Assembly (NCBI RefSeq): GCF_001659725.1
Contig: NZ_CP015922.1
Location: 1,488,001 to 1,552,000 of the forward strand
DNA: 64,000 nucleotides
Source of the DNA: Polynucleobacter wuianus
GTDB taxonomy: Bacteria; Pseudomonadota; Gammaproteobacteria; Burkholderiales; Burkholderiaceae
Direction: 5' to 3'
Part shown: in pieces, positions 9,251-18,285 of the stretch
How the letters are laid out: each line of letters opens with the position of its first letter
How positions within the stretch are numbered: the first letter of the stretch is position 1
The notes under the pieces: generated by a model
Told to the model about the DNA's origin: nothing
The model's input: the letters and a program-made list of their open reading frames with translations, nothing else
The model's database searches: none
Made by a program: the position numbers and the translations under genes

Positions 9251-10162
9251 TTAAGCGGGGAAAACACCCGTTGAGAGGTAGCGATCGCCGCGATCGCACA
9301 CAATAAAGACAATAGTGGCATTTTCTACCTGACGAGCAATACGTAGAGCCACTACCAAAGCTCCGCCAGCTGAGATACCGCAGAAAATACCTTCTTCAGC
9401 CGCCAAACGCCTTGCCATATCTTCAGCATCTGCCTGTGTGACATATTCAATTCGGTCAACGCGATCGCCTTGATAGATCTTTGGCAAATACTCTGGCGCC
9501 CACTTTCGAATACCCGGAATCTGCGAACCTTCTTCGGGCTGTGCCCCAATAATCTGAATCTCTGGGTTCATCGATTTGAGGTAAGTAGATACGCCGGTGA
9601 TTGTTCCAGTAGTGCCCATCGCAGAAACAAAATGGGTAATCTGCCCATCTGTATCGCGCCAAATCTCTGGGCCGGTGGTTTCAATATGCGCTCTAGGATT
9701 ATCTGGGTTAGCAAACTGATCTAGCAATCTGCCGCGGCCTTCACGCTGGAGTTGCAAAGCATAATCTCTTGCAAATTCCATCCCACCAGATGCTGCAGTC
9801 AAAATAAGCTCTGCACCATAGGCAGCCATACTTTGACGTCGTTCAACACTTTGATTTTCTGGCATGACCAAGATCATCTTGTATCCCAGCATGGCAGCAG
9901 TCATTGCTAAGGCAATACCAGTATTACCACTGGTTGCTTCAATTAAAGTATCACCGGGTTTAATTTCGCCACGCTCTTGTGCACGCATGATCATCGACAG
10001 CGCAGGTCGGTCTTTCACCGACCCGGCTGGATTATTACCCTCTAACTTACCTAGGATCACATTTTTACGATGCTCGTTTTCCAAACCAGGAATACGCTGT
10101 AGCCGTACTAATGGGGTATTGCCTACAGTTTGTGAAATCGTTAGGTAAGAAGGTTTACTCAT
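9251..10162 (-). CDS. cysM: Cysteine synthase B
   Basis: A 303-residue PLP enzyme that makes cysteine from O-acetylserine with sulfide or thiosulfate. The PLP lysine is in N-P-A-G-S-V-K-D-R-P (about residues 44-53), with the E-A-T-S-G-N-T-G-I-A-L-A loop near 79-90 and the phosphate-binding G-T-T-G-T-I-T-G. The substitution pattern matches CysM more than CysK. It converges on mltB with only 5 bp between stop codons, and lies next to a ComEA-like gene. Confidence 0.93.
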   Translation of the reverse strand: MSKPSYLTISQTVGNTPLVRLQRIPGLENEHRKNVILGKLEGNNPAGSVKDRPALSMIMRAQERGEIKPGDTLIEATSGNTGIALAMTAAMLGYKMILVMPENQSVERRQSMAAYGAELILTAASGGMEFARDYALQLQREGRGRLLDQFANPDNPRAHIETTGPEIWRDTDGQITHFVSAMGTTGTITGVSTYLKSMNPEIQIIGAQPEEGSQIPGIRKWAPEYLPKIYQGDRVDRIEYVTQADAEDMARRLAAEEGIFCGISAGGALVVALRIARQVENATIVFIVCDRGDRYLSTGVFPA

Positions 10163-10203
10163 GGACTCATTTTAGCCATAAGCAAGCCTATACCCTGAAG
10201 GGT

Positions 10204-10629
10204 TTAATTTCGGCGATGTGGCGTCGTACGCTCTGGCTGATTGCGATGACCACCCTGATTACGCGAATTGCGTCTGCTAGAGGCTCCGCCCTCCTTCTTG
10301 GTGCGGCCATTGGGCTCCCGAAAAGAGCTTGGCGCCTCTATGGTTAATCCGTTATCCACCATCTTTTCAACCGATCTCATGCCAATACCACGCACGCGTT
10401 TTTGTAAATCATTAGCATCTTGAAAGTGGCCACCATCGGTGCGCTCGCTAATGATGGTTCTTGCTTTAGATGGGCCAATTCCTTTAATGCTTTCCAATTC
10501 AGACTGAGTTGCCGTATTTACATTGATTGGTGAGGCATAAGCAAGCCCCAAAGAAGTCAATGCCAGAGCTGCTGAAACTAATGCCGAACGAATAAAGCCT
10601 GTACTTCTAGAATTGAAATTTCTTGTCAT
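10204..10629 (-). CDS. ComEA-like helix-hairpin-helix protein
   Basis: A 141-residue protein with a signal peptide (hydrophobic residues about 13-32, cleavage near A-Y-A-S). After it comes the paired helix-hairpin-helix motif: I-N-V-N-T-A-T-Q-S-E-L-E, then I-K-G-I-G-P-S-K-A and V-R-G-I-G-M-R-S-V-E. This is the ComEA DNA-binding fold, which binds incoming DNA in the periplasm of competent bacteria. The C-terminal 40 residues are basic and low-complexity. No other competence gene is adjacent, so a role in uptake is an inference. Confidence 0.85.
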   Translation of the reverse strand: MTRNFNSRSTGFIRSALVSAALALTSLGLAYASPINVNTATQSELESIKGIGPSKARTIISERTDGGHFQDANDLQKRVRGIGMRSVEKMVDNGLTIEAPSSFREPNGRTKKEGGASSRRNSRNQGGHRNQPERTTPHRRN

Positions 10630-10644
10630 GTCTTCTCCATAGTA

Positions 10645-10680
10645 AATAAAAAATCCACGGACACAAAGTGCACGTGGATG
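10645..10680 (-). terminator. Rho-independent terminator after hldD
   Basis: On the minus strand the stem ATCCACG (10679-10673) pairs with CGTGGAT (10659-10653) and is followed by a run of T residues. It lies about 40 bp past the hldD stop codon and just before the ComEA-like gene, so it closes the LPS-precursor transcript. Confidence 0.75.
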
Positions 10681-10716
10681 GTTTACAACGAAGAAGCTGG
10701 TTTTGGGTTGACTGCC

Positions 10717-11736
10717 TTACAGTGGGTTTGCCAAGAAACCAGAATTGGCTTCTAGCCACTCAATATAACGACCGACACCTTGCTCAACATTTAGGAAGGG
10801 CTCTGTGTAGCCTGCAGCGCGCAGTTTTGTTAAATCCGCTTGAGTGAAACATTGATATTTTCCTTTGAGTGCATCTGGGAACGGAATGTACTCAATCGCT
10901 TTTTCTTTTACCAATTCTTGCAGGGTAGCTGGTTGTGCTTTATCTAGCTTGCGCATTGCATTTGCTACAGCATGGGCAACATCGTTAAATGGCTGCGCAC
11001 GTCCGCTACCTAAGTTGAAGATACCGCTAATTTCTGGATGATCCAAGAAAAACAGGTTTACCTTAACGACATCTTCTACAGACACAAAGTCACGGCTTTG
11101 TTCGCCAGCACCATAACCACCATACTCACCAAAGAGTTTGACATGCCCATTGGCTTTGTATTGGTGATATTGATGAAAGGCAACCGATGCCATGCGACCT
11201 TTATGGGACTCACGTGGGCCATATACGTTGAAATAGCGAAATCCGACTACTTGCGCAGTATTCGCATTTTCAGCAAAGCGCTTGCGCATGACTTGATCAA
11301 ATAAGAATTTAGAGTAGCCATAGATGTTTAGTGGCTTCTCATGTTCACGACTCTCAACAAATACATCAGAACCGCCATAAGTTGCAGCCGAAGATGCATA
11401 GAGTAATTGCACTTTTTGAGCCGTGCAGATGTCCAGCAAATCCATGGTGTAGCGATAGTTGTTCGCCATCATGAAAATACCGTCAGTCTCCATCGTGTCA
11501 GAGCATGCGCCCTCATGGAATACTGCCTGTACCTTGCCAAAGCGACCACTTCTAAATGCCTCTAAAAATTCATCTTTATCGAGGTAATCAATAATGTCTA
11601 AATCAGCGAGATTACGATACTTATCCGCAGGACGCAGATCGTCTACGGCAATGATGTTTTTCTCACCACGTGCATTGAGGACCTGAACAATGTTCGCACC
11701 AATAAAACCAGCGGCGCCAGTTACGATAATAGTCAC
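10717..11736 (-). CDS. hldD: ADP-L-glycero-D-manno-heptose-6-epimerase
   Basis: A short-chain dehydrogenase-type epimerase that makes ADP-L-glycero-D-manno-heptose for the LPS inner core. It has the Rossmann motif T-G-A-A-G-F-I-G-A-N-I at its N-terminus and the catalytic Y-G-Y-S-K. The frame is open further upstream, but I choose the GTG at 11734-11736: it gives the family N-terminus (V/M-T-I-I-V-T-G), has an AGAGGA ribosome binding site, and overlaps the hldA stop by 4 bp (GTGA). Length is then 339 residues, as expected. Confidence 0.93.
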   Translation of the reverse strand: MTIIVTGAAGFIGANIVQVLNARGEKNIIAVDDLRPADKYRNLADLDIIDYLDKDEFLEAFRSGRFGKVQAVFHEGACSDTMETDGIFMMANNYRYTMDLLDICTAQKVQLLYASSAATYGGSDVFVESREHEKPLNIYGYSKFLFDQVMRKRFAENANTAQVVGFRYFNVYGPRESHKGRMASVAFHQYHQYKANGHVKLFGEYGGYGAGEQSRDFVSVEDVVKVNLFFLDHPEISGIFNLGSGRAQPFNDVAHAVANAMRKLDKAQPATLQELVKEKAIEYIPFPDALKGKYQCFTQADLTKLRAAGYTEPFLNVEQGVGRYIEWLEANSGFLANPL

Positions 11737-12662
11737 TGTAATTCCTCTGAAGTAACGGTAGCTGTACCCAGCTTCCCAACCACAATACCACCAGCACGAT
11801 TGGCTAAAGCCATTGCCTTTTCTAATGGCCACTTCGCAGCCAAGGCAACCGCTAAGGTTGCAATCACCGTATCGCCAGCGCCTGAAACATCAAATACCTC
11901 GCGTGCCTGAGCCTTGACGTGACTCACACCTGCATCGGTATATAAACTCATACCCTCTTCAGAGCGCGTCAATAACAATGCCTCTAAGTTCAGTGACTTT
12001 CTGAGGTCTTGTGCTCTTTTAGTTAAATCTTCTTCGCTGGTCCATTGCCCTACTACTTGGCGCAACTCGCTACGATTTGGTGTTAACACAGTAGCACCAC
12101 GATACTTTTCGTAATCCTCGCCTTTAGGGTCGACCAAGATCATTTTGTGTTGTGCTCTCGCTTGCTCAATCATATGAGCCACTTGACCTAAGGCGCCCTT
12201 GCCGTAATCAGACAGAATCACCACATCAGCAAAACCTACTAATTTTTCAAAACGCTCGAGCTTATGTGCCAAGGCTTTTTTACTAGGGGTTTCTTCAAAA
12301 TCTAAACGGATTAATTGCTGCTGACGTGCAATGACGCGCAACTTAACAATTGTCGGTACGTCTGCATCAACCTCAAGTTGACTATCAACACCACCAGATT
12401 TCAGCAGATCAATGACTCGCTGCCCTGGTTCGTCTTTGCCAACAATTCCAAGAATTGTGGTCTGAGCGCCTAAGGCAGCAACGTTACGCGCTACGTTGGC
12501 AGCGCCACCCAGACGCTCATCAATCTTGCCAACCTGAACTACTGGGACTGGCGCCTCAGGAGAAATACGATGGGTATCGCCAAACCAATAACGATCCAGC
12601 ATCACATCACCCACTACCAGTAGGCGTGCTTTGGAGAATTGTTCACGATTCACTTTTTCCAT
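11733..12662 (-). CDS. hldA: D-glycero-beta-D-manno-heptose-7-phosphate kinase
   Basis: A 309-residue PfkB/ribokinase-family kinase that makes heptose-1,7-bisphosphate. Marks are R-L-G-G-A-A-N-V-A-R-N-V (about residues 51-62) and the C-terminal D-V-S-G-A-G-D-T-V-I-A-T with the catalytic Asp. It lacks the nucleotidyltransferase domain of E. coli HldE, so it is the stand-alone HldA type; a separate HldC is expected elsewhere. It overlaps hldD by 4 bp and ugd lies 41 bp upstream, so the three form an envelope-sugar operon. Confidence 0.92.
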   Translation of the reverse strand: MEKVNREQFSKARLLVVGDVMLDRYWFGDTHRISPEAPVPVVQVGKIDERLGGAANVARNVAALGAQTTILGIVGKDEPGQRVIDLLKSGGVDSQLEVDADVPTIVKLRVIARQQQLIRLDFEETPSKKALAHKLERFEKLVGFADVVILSDYGKGALGQVAHMIEQARAQHKMILVDPKGEDYEKYRGATVLTPNRSELRQVVGQWTSEEDLTKRAQDLRKSLNLEALLLTRSEEGMSLYTDAGVSHVKAQAREVFDVSGAGDTVIATLAVALAAKWPLEKAMALANRAGGIVVGKLGTATVTSEELQ

Positions 12663-12703
12663 TTGAATACTTTTTATATTTCTATTGCTGTTTCGATATG
12701 GAC

Positions 12704-14068
12704 TTAATTATGTCGCCCAATGCCATGGTATTCAATACCCAACTCTTCCATGGCTTGTGGCTCATAGAGATTGCGGCCATCAAAAATAACCGGGCGAGTC
12801 AGTTTTTGTAAAACAGCATCAAAGTCGGGGCTACGGAACGCCTTCCACTCTGTCACGACAACTAATGCGTCACAACCGTCCAATGCAGCCATTGGATCAT
12901 CAACCAAAACAATCTTCTTCAGACCCTCTGGATTTCCCTTAAAGTCCAAATCAAAGCAATGTTTTGCTTCTGGCATCGCTACTGGATCATGGGCCACTAC
13001 TGTTGCGCCACGCTTTACCAGTTCTTGAATAATCACTCGACTTGGCGCTTCACGCATATCGTCTGTATTGGGCTTAAACGCAAGACCCCATAGAGCAAAC
13101 TTCATATTGGAAAGATCTTTACCAAAACGTTTTTCAATCTTCTCTACCAATACATACTTCTGGATTTCATTCACCGCTTCAACTGCATCCAGAATCTTCA
13201 AATCACGTCCATGCTCTTTAGCAGTTTTAGATAAAGCAGAAACATCTTTCGGAAAGCATGAGCCTCCATAACCTGTACCAGGATACAAAAACCCAAAGCC
13301 AATTCGCGAGTCTGAACCAATGCCTTGACGTACTGCTTCAATATCCGCACCAACTAAATCTGCTAAATTGGCCAATTCATTCATAAAGGAGATACGAGTA
13401 GCCAACATGGCATTTGCAGCGTACTTCGTTAACTCAGCACTCTTCACATCCATGTAATAAGTACGCTCATGATGACGATTAAATGGTGCATAGAGTTTGC
13501 GCATTTGCTCTTTAGCACGCAGACCTGCTGGCGTATTTTCAGTACCGATCACAATACGGTCTGGGCGCATAAAGTCTTCAACAGCAGCGCCCTCTTTTAA
13601 GAACTCGGGATTAGATACTACAGAGCAGAGCTCTGCAGACAAACCTCTTTTGTCTAACTCTTCAGTAATTGCTGCTGATACTTTATCGGCCGTTCCAACT
13701 GGGACAGTAGATTTATCCACAATCACTTTTGCAGTAGTCATATGTCGGCCAATATTGCGTGCTGCCGCAACAACATATTGAAGGTCAGCTGAGCCATCTT
13801 CATCCGGGGGTGTACCTACAGCAATAAATTGAACATCGCCGTGCGCAACTGAGGCCGCGATATCAGTTGAGAACTGCAGACGACCAGCAGCACGATTGCG
13901 CTCAATCATTTCCTTCAGTCCGGGCTCATAAATTGGAACACCACCAGAATTAAGAATCTCAATCTTCTTGGGGTCTAAATCTAGACAAAAAACATTGTTC
14001 CCTTGTTCAGCAAGGCAAGCTCCAGTAACCAAACCTACGTAACCACTGCCGATAATTGTAACTTTCAA
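12704..14068 (-). CDS. ugd: UDP-glucose 6-dehydrogenase
   Basis: A 454-residue NAD-dependent enzyme that oxidises UDP-glucose to UDP-glucuronate for surface sugars. The N-terminus has the Rossmann motif I-G-S-G-Y-V-G-L-V-T-G. The catalytic Cys is in G-Y-G-G-S-C-F-P-K-D, and A-L-W-G-L-A-F-K-P-N-T-D-D-M-R-E-A-P-S is the conserved UDP-domain segment. Length is normal. It sits between lapB and hldA on the same strand. Confidence 0.95.
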   Translation of the reverse strand: MKVTIIGSGYVGLVTGACLAEQGNNVFCLDLDPKKIEILNSGGVPIYEPGLKEMIERNRAAGRLQFSTDIAASVAHGDVQFIAVGTPPDEDGSADLQYVVAAARNIGRHMTTAKVIVDKSTVPVGTADKVSAAITEELDKRGLSAELCSVVSNPEFLKEGAAVEDFMRPDRIVIGTENTPAGLRAKEQMRKLYAPFNRHHERTYYMDVKSAELTKYAANAMLATRISFMNELANLADLVGADIEAVRQGIGSDSRIGFGFLYPGTGYGGSCFPKDVSALSKTAKEHGRDLKILDAVEAVNEIQKYVLVEKIEKRFGKDLSNMKFALWGLAFKPNTDDMREAPSRVIIQELVKRGATVVAHDPVAMPEAKHCFDLDFKGNPEGLKKIVLVDDPMAALDGCDALVVVTEWKAFRSPDFDAVLQKLTRPVIFDGRNLYEPQAMEELGIEYHGIGRHN

Positions 14069-14111
14069 GCGAGCTCCTAATAATGTCTATATGTCTATTT
14101 TATAAATGGTA

Positions 14112-15323
14112 TTACATTGATGGGCCGCTTGGAGCGACACCTTCAGAACGTCTTGGGGAGTATGCCTCCCAATTATTACAGCCAGGACATTGCCAATAAA
14201 AACGACGTGCACGGAAACCGCAATTACCACAGGTATAGCGAGCCAAGCTCGTAGTGCGCTGACGCAAAAGGTACAAAATCGATTGCAATTCAGAGAGTCT
14301 CTCTGGGTTTGCGCTACCCTCTTCTAAAGCAAGACGGGTTTCAGCCAATTTAGATAAAGCACTTAAGCTTGGAGAGTGTTGCATTACTTCAGACAACATC
14401 ACGTTAGCAGCCTCTGGTCCCCGAATTTTCATAACCTGCTTATGAACAATATCTAATAACTCGCCTGATGCTTGGGTCTTGAGTAATTCGCAAAGTCGAT
14501 CCAACCCTTCATTCTCTTTGCCTAGGGCTGTGTGAGCAATCATCCAACGATCGGCTAATAGATGCATATAAGCAGGATGCGATGCAGCGACTACACTCCA
14601 CACTTCAATCGCTTGTGGTGGTCGCTCTACTGCCATTAAATAGTCGCCCTGCAAAATTAAGGCACGAGCATGGTTAGGCACAGCTTGCAGCGCTCTTGCA
14701 ATCGATTGTTCAGCATCTACTAAGTCTTTGCGACGTAAGGCATCCTGACCTAGCTCACAATGAAACTGAGCAATTTCAGTGTGATGAGATTTCCCTTGTA
14801 AACCCTCAAGCTCAGCAGCGGCAATGATGGCTTTCTTCCAATCACGCTCTACTTGATACATCTCTAACAAACTTTCTTTTGCTGGCACAGCGTACTTACC
14901 ATCGCCGACCCGGTTCAGCGATGCCTCAGCGCGATCGAGTAAACCTGCGCGCAAAAAGTCACGGCCTAATTCATAAGCAGCATGATCACGATCGCGCGGC
15001 TTTAAGTCATCACGGTTAGCTAGATGTTGATGCACTTTGATAGCACGCTCAGTCTCACCACGACGACGGAATAAGTTACCAAGTGAAAAATGGAGCTCAA
15101 CAGTCTCAGGATCTAGTTGAGCAATCTTCACGAGTGTTTCAATTGCTTGATCAGGTTGCTCGTTTAATAAGAGACTGAGGCCTTTAAAAGTGGAGCGTTG
15201 CTGACGCATGCGCTCACGCTCATCCATGCGATTCTCAAGACGCAAGTCCCAACGTGATGCTAACCAGCCAATACCAAACATAACTGGTAGAAGCAGTAAC
15301 CAAGAGGTAGCCATCTGAATCAT
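14112..15323 (-). CDS. lapB: Lipopolysaccharide assembly protein B
   Basis: A 403-residue LapB/YciM protein: one N-terminal membrane helix (about residues 4-22), a series of TPR repeats (about 45-330), and a C-terminal rubredoxin-like zinc motif with C-G-N-C and C-P-G-C. LapB tunes LPS synthesis by presenting LpxC to FtsH. The usual small partner gene lapA is not present between ihfB and lapB. An ihfB terminator ends about 20 nt before the start codon, so lapB needs read-through or a promoter inside ihfB. Either Met1 or Met4 could be the start. Confidence 0.92.
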   Translation of the reverse strand: MIQMATSWLLLLPVMFGIGWLASRWDLRLENRMDERERMRQQRSTFKGLSLLLNEQPDQAIETLVKIAQLDPETVELHFSLGNLFRRRGETERAIKVHQHLANRDDLKPRDRDHAAYELGRDFLRAGLLDRAEASLNRVGDGKYAVPAKESLLEMYQVERDWKKAIIAAAELEGLQGKSHHTEIAQFHCELGQDALRRKDLVDAEQSIARALQAVPNHARALILQGDYLMAVERPPQAIEVWSVVAASHPAYMHLLADRWMIAHTALGKENEGLDRLCELLKTQASGELLDIVHKQVMKIRGPEAANVMLSEVMQHSPSLSALSKLAETRLALEEGSANPERLSELQSILYLLRQRTTSLARYTCGNCGFRARRFYWQCPGCNNWEAYSPRRSEGVAPSGPSM

Positions 15324-15341
15324 GGTGCGCAGAATCTAAAT

Positions 15342-15366
15342 AAAAAAATGGTCCGAACGGACCACT
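15342..15366 (-). terminator. Rho-independent terminator after ihfB
   Basis: On the minus strand the stem TGGTCC-GTTC-GGACCA is followed by a run of seven T residues. It lies between the ihfB stop and the lapB start, only about 20 nt from the lapB start codon. Confidence 0.8.
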
Positions 15367-15383
15367 GAGGATGAGCCAGAATA

Positions 15384-15728
15384 CTAGGCACTAGAACCCT
15401 CTTCAGGGCCCGCTTGTTTCAGTGGCTTGTAATCTACTCGCTCACGCAACTCTTTGCCGGGCTTAAAATGCGGAACGCGTTTTTCTGGGATCAATACCTT
15501 CTCGCCAGACTTTGGGTTACGACCGGTGCGTGCAGGACGATGGTGGAGCACAAAACTCCCCACGCCGCGCAACTCAATCCGCTTACCTTCTGCCAAAGCT
15601 TGAGTCATTGTGTCCAGCAATGTCTTGACTGCCAACTCCACGTCCCTGGGCAGAAGCTGCGGAAACTGTTCCGCGAGGCTCTCCACGAGTTCGGAGCGGG
15701 TAATTGCTTGTTGCTCTTGATCTGTCAT
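15384..15728 (-). CDS. ihfB: Integration host factor beta subunit
   Basis: A 114-residue HU/IHF-family DNA-bending protein. It has the A-V-K-T-L-L-D-T-M helix, the R-G-V-G-S-F strand turn and the beta-arm with R-T-G-R-N-P-K-S-G-E, followed by the R-V-P-H-F-K-P-G-K-E-L motif characteristic of IhfB. A short acidic tail follows. It lies downstream of rpsA, as in many proteobacteria. Terminators flank it on both sides. Confidence 0.94.
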   Translation of the reverse strand: MTDQEQQAITRSELVESLAEQFPQLLPRDVELAVKTLLDTMTQALAEGKRIELRGVGSFVLHHRPARTGRNPKSGEKVLIPEKRVPHFKPGKELRERVDYKPLKQAGPEEGSSA

Positions 15729-15737
15729 GATCTATCA

Positions 15738-15774
15738 ATAAAAAATCGCCGCCCTCCTAATGGAAAGCGGCGAT
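15738..15774 (-). terminator. Rho-independent terminator between rpsA and ihfB
   Basis: On the minus strand the stem ATCGCCGC (15774-15767) pairs with GCGGCGAT (15752-15745), followed by a T-run. It lies directly after the rpsA stop codon and just ahead of the ihfB start, so it ends or attenuates the rpsA transcript. Confidence 0.8.
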
Positions 15775-15780
15775 ATTGAT

Positions 15781-17454
15781 TTAGCCTTGATTGTCCAATT
15801 TTGCTTTTAACAAAGCACCCAAATTGGTTGTGCCAGACTGCGCATCACCTTGGAGCTTGCTCATTGCATCTTGTTGATCAGAGCTGTCTTTTGCTTTGAT
15901 TGAAAGATTGATCACACGTGACTTACGATCAATATTGATGATCATTGCAGTTACGCTATCGCCTTCTTTTAATACGTTACGTGCGTCTTCAACGCGATCT
16001 GTTGAGATCTCAGAAGCACGTAAGTAAGCTTCAACTTCATCAGCCAAGTGAATTGTTGCACCCTTAGCATCAACCGCCTTAACAGTACCGGTAACTAAAG
16101 CACCTTTGTCGTTAACGGATGTGTAGTTGTTGAATGGGTCACCAGACAATTGCTTGATACCGAGAGAGATACGCTCTTTCTCAACATCGATTGCCAATAC
16201 GGTGGCCTCAACTTCATCACCTTTTTTATATTTCTTAACAGCTTCTTCGCCTGACTCATTCCATGAGAGGTCTGAGAGGTGAACTAAACCGTCGATACCG
16301 CCAGGCAAGCCAATGAACACACCGAAGTCAGTGATTGACTTGATTGCGCCAGAAAGCTTGTCGCCTTTTTGTTGTGAACGTGCAAACTCTTCCCATGGAT
16401 TTGCTTTGCACTGCTTGATGCCCAAGCTAATACGACGCTTGTCTTCATCAATATCGAGAACCATCACTTCAACTTCGGTACCCAATGCAGTTGCTTTGCT
16501 TGGAGCAACGTTCTTATTGGTCCAATCCATTTCAGAAACGTGTACCAAACCTTCGATACCAGATTCGATTTCAACGAATGCGCCGTAATCAGTTAAGTTG
16601 GTTACTTTGCCGAATAAACGGGTGTTCGGTGGGTAACGACGAGCGATACCTACCCATGGATCATCGCCAAGTTGCTTCACACCGAGTGAAACACGGTTCT
16701 TCTCTTGATCGAACTTCAAAATCTTAGCGGTAACTTCTTGACCAACAGTCAACATCTCGCTTGGGTGACGCACGCGACGCCATGCCAAATCGGTAATGTG
16801 CAAGAGGCCATCGATACCACCGAGGTCAACGAATGCGCCGTAATCAGTGATGTTCTTAACGAGGCCAGTTACTACTGCACCTTCTTTAAGGTTAGACATC
16901 AACTTAGCACGCTCTTCACCTTGGCTAGCCTCTACAACTGCACGACGTGACAACACTACGTTGTTACGCTTACGGTCGAGCTTGATAACCTTGAACTCCA
17001 TCGTCTTACCTTCGTAAGGGCTGGTGTCTTTAATTGGGCGTGTATCAACGAGTGATCCTGGCAAGAATGCGCGGATACCGTTAACCATCACAGTCAAGCC
17101 GCCTTTAACCTTACCAGTAACAGTACCGGTAACGATCTCAGCTTGCTCGAGAGCTTTTTCCAAATTCAACCATGATGCCAAGCGCTTCGCTTTGTCACGG
17201 GAGAGGATGGTGTCGCCATAGCCGTTTTCGAGGGCGTCAATAGCAACAGAAACGAAATCGCCAGGAGCTACTTCAATCTCCCCAGCGTCGTTATGGAATT
17301 CTTCAACAGGAATAAACGCTTCAGACTTTAAGCCAGCGTTAACAACGACGAAGTTATGGTCGATGCGAAGAACTTCAGCCGAAATAACTTGGCCGGTCTT
17401 CATATTCGATCGGGTTAATGATTCTTCAAATAATTCTGCAAATGATTCAGACAT
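15781..17454 (-). CDS. rpsA: 30S ribosomal protein S1
   Basis: A 557-residue mRNA-binding ribosomal protein with six S1/OB repeats. Repeats are seen by recurring G-x-V-x-x-I-T-D-Y-G-A-F-V-D-L, G-L-V-H-V-S-E-M and K-R-R-I-S-L-G-I-K-Q blocks. It begins M-S-E-S-F-A-E-L-F-E-E-S. It has the normal length for proteobacteria. The upstream cmk and downstream ihfB are its standard neighbours. About 150 bp of leader without a gene lies before it, where autoregulation usually acts. Confidence 0.97.
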   Translation of the reverse strand: MSESFAELFEESLTRSNMKTGQVISAEVLRIDHNFVVVNAGLKSEAFIPVEEFHNDAGEIEVAPGDFVSVAIDALENGYGDTILSRDKAKRLASWLNLEKALEQAEIVTGTVTGKVKGGLTVMVNGIRAFLPGSLVDTRPIKDTSPYEGKTMEFKVIKLDRKRNNVVLSRRAVVEASQGEERAKLMSNLKEGAVVTGLVKNITDYGAFVDLGGIDGLLHITDLAWRRVRHPSEMLTVGQEVTAKILKFDQEKNRVSLGVKQLGDDPWVGIARRYPPNTRLFGKVTNLTDYGAFVEIESGIEGLVHVSEMDWTNKNVAPSKATALGTEVEVMVLDIDEDKRRISLGIKQCKANPWEEFARSQQKGDKLSGAIKSITDFGVFIGLPGGIDGLVHLSDLSWNESGEEAVKKYKKGDEVEATVLAIDVEKERISLGIKQLSGDPFNNYTSVNDKGALVTGTVKAVDAKGATIHLADEVEAYLRASEISTDRVEDARNVLKEGDSVTAMIINIDRKSRVINLSIKAKDSSDQQDAMSKLQGDAQSGTTNLGALLKAKLDNQG

Positions 17455-17607
17455 GTGTATTCACTTTTTGCCGTCAGAAGGCCCGACGGGTTAGGTTAAA
17501 AAAGCCTTAAAGAAACACGCTAATGAAATGATCGCGTTGTGGAGTTTCCTAAGACACCAAAACTACTTCTTGTAAAACTAACCGCCAACTACTCACTACT
17601 TACAAAA

Positions 17608-18270
17608 CTAAGCAATCGCGGATTGATACCAATCCAAAACTGTCTTAACTGCTTGATCTATCGAAAGATCTGATGTTTCAAGCACTTTTGCACCATCTGC
17701 AACCAACAAGGGTGCGGTACCTCGACTGCTATCTCTGGCATCGCGCTCCTGCAAATCTTGCAGTAAGTCGAAAAGTTTAGCAGAAATTCCCTTAGCTATC
17801 AATTGCTTATAGCGACGTTCGGCTCTAGCGATAGCTGTTGCCGTCAAAAAAACCTTCAAAACTGCATCGGGGAATATGACGCTTGCCATATCCCTGCCAT
17901 CAGCCACTAGGCCAGGGGGTTGGCGAAAACTGCGTTGCAGACCCACCAAAGCAGTTCTCACCTCAGGATGAACGGCCAAGGTAGAGGCCCTCAGGCCAAT
18001 GTTTTCAGTGCGAATGGCATCCGTAACATCTTCGCCATTGAGAAAAATTTGAGAATTTTTAAATAAAATCAACAACTTAGGAACTAAAAGGCCTAATTCA
18101 GGGCCATTTTTGACGTCAATTCCTTGTTTTTCACTAGCTAGGGCCACTAAGCGATAGAGCGCCCCGCTATCCAAATAATGAAAACCCAATTTCTCAGCAA
18201 GCAAAGAAGCAACTGTACCTTTACCCGAGGCAGTGGGACCATCAATTGCGATGACTGGAAAATTGCTCAT
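17608..18270 (-). CDS. cmk: Cytidylate kinase
   Basis: A 220-residue kinase that phosphorylates CMP and dCMP. It has the P-loop D-G-P-T-A-S-G-K-G-T-V-A (about residues 9-20), the Y-L-D-S-G-A-L-Y-R substrate motif (about 33-41), D-G-R-D-M-A-S-V-I-F-P-D, and R-D-x-x-D-S-S-R-G-T-A-P-L near the C-terminus. It follows aroA by 15 bp and precedes rpsA, the conserved aroA-cmk-rpsA order. Confidence 0.95.
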   Translation of the reverse strand: MSNFPVIAIDGPTASGKGTVASLLAEKLGFHYLDSGALYRLVALASEKQGIDVKNGPELGLLVPKLLILFKNSQIFLNGEDVTDAIRTENIGLRASTLAVHPEVRTALVGLQRSFRQPPGLVADGRDMASVIFPDAVLKVFLTATAIARAERRYKQLIAKGISAKLFDLLQDLQERDARDSSRGTAPLLVADGAKVLETSDLSIDQAVKTVLDWYQSAIA

Positions 18271-18285
18271 GAAATCGTTTTTGAG

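Noticed and set aside
11737..11832. N-terminal extension of HldD
   Set aside because: It lacks family similarity and lies inside hldA; the GTG at 11736 has a ribosome binding site and a 4-bp overlap.
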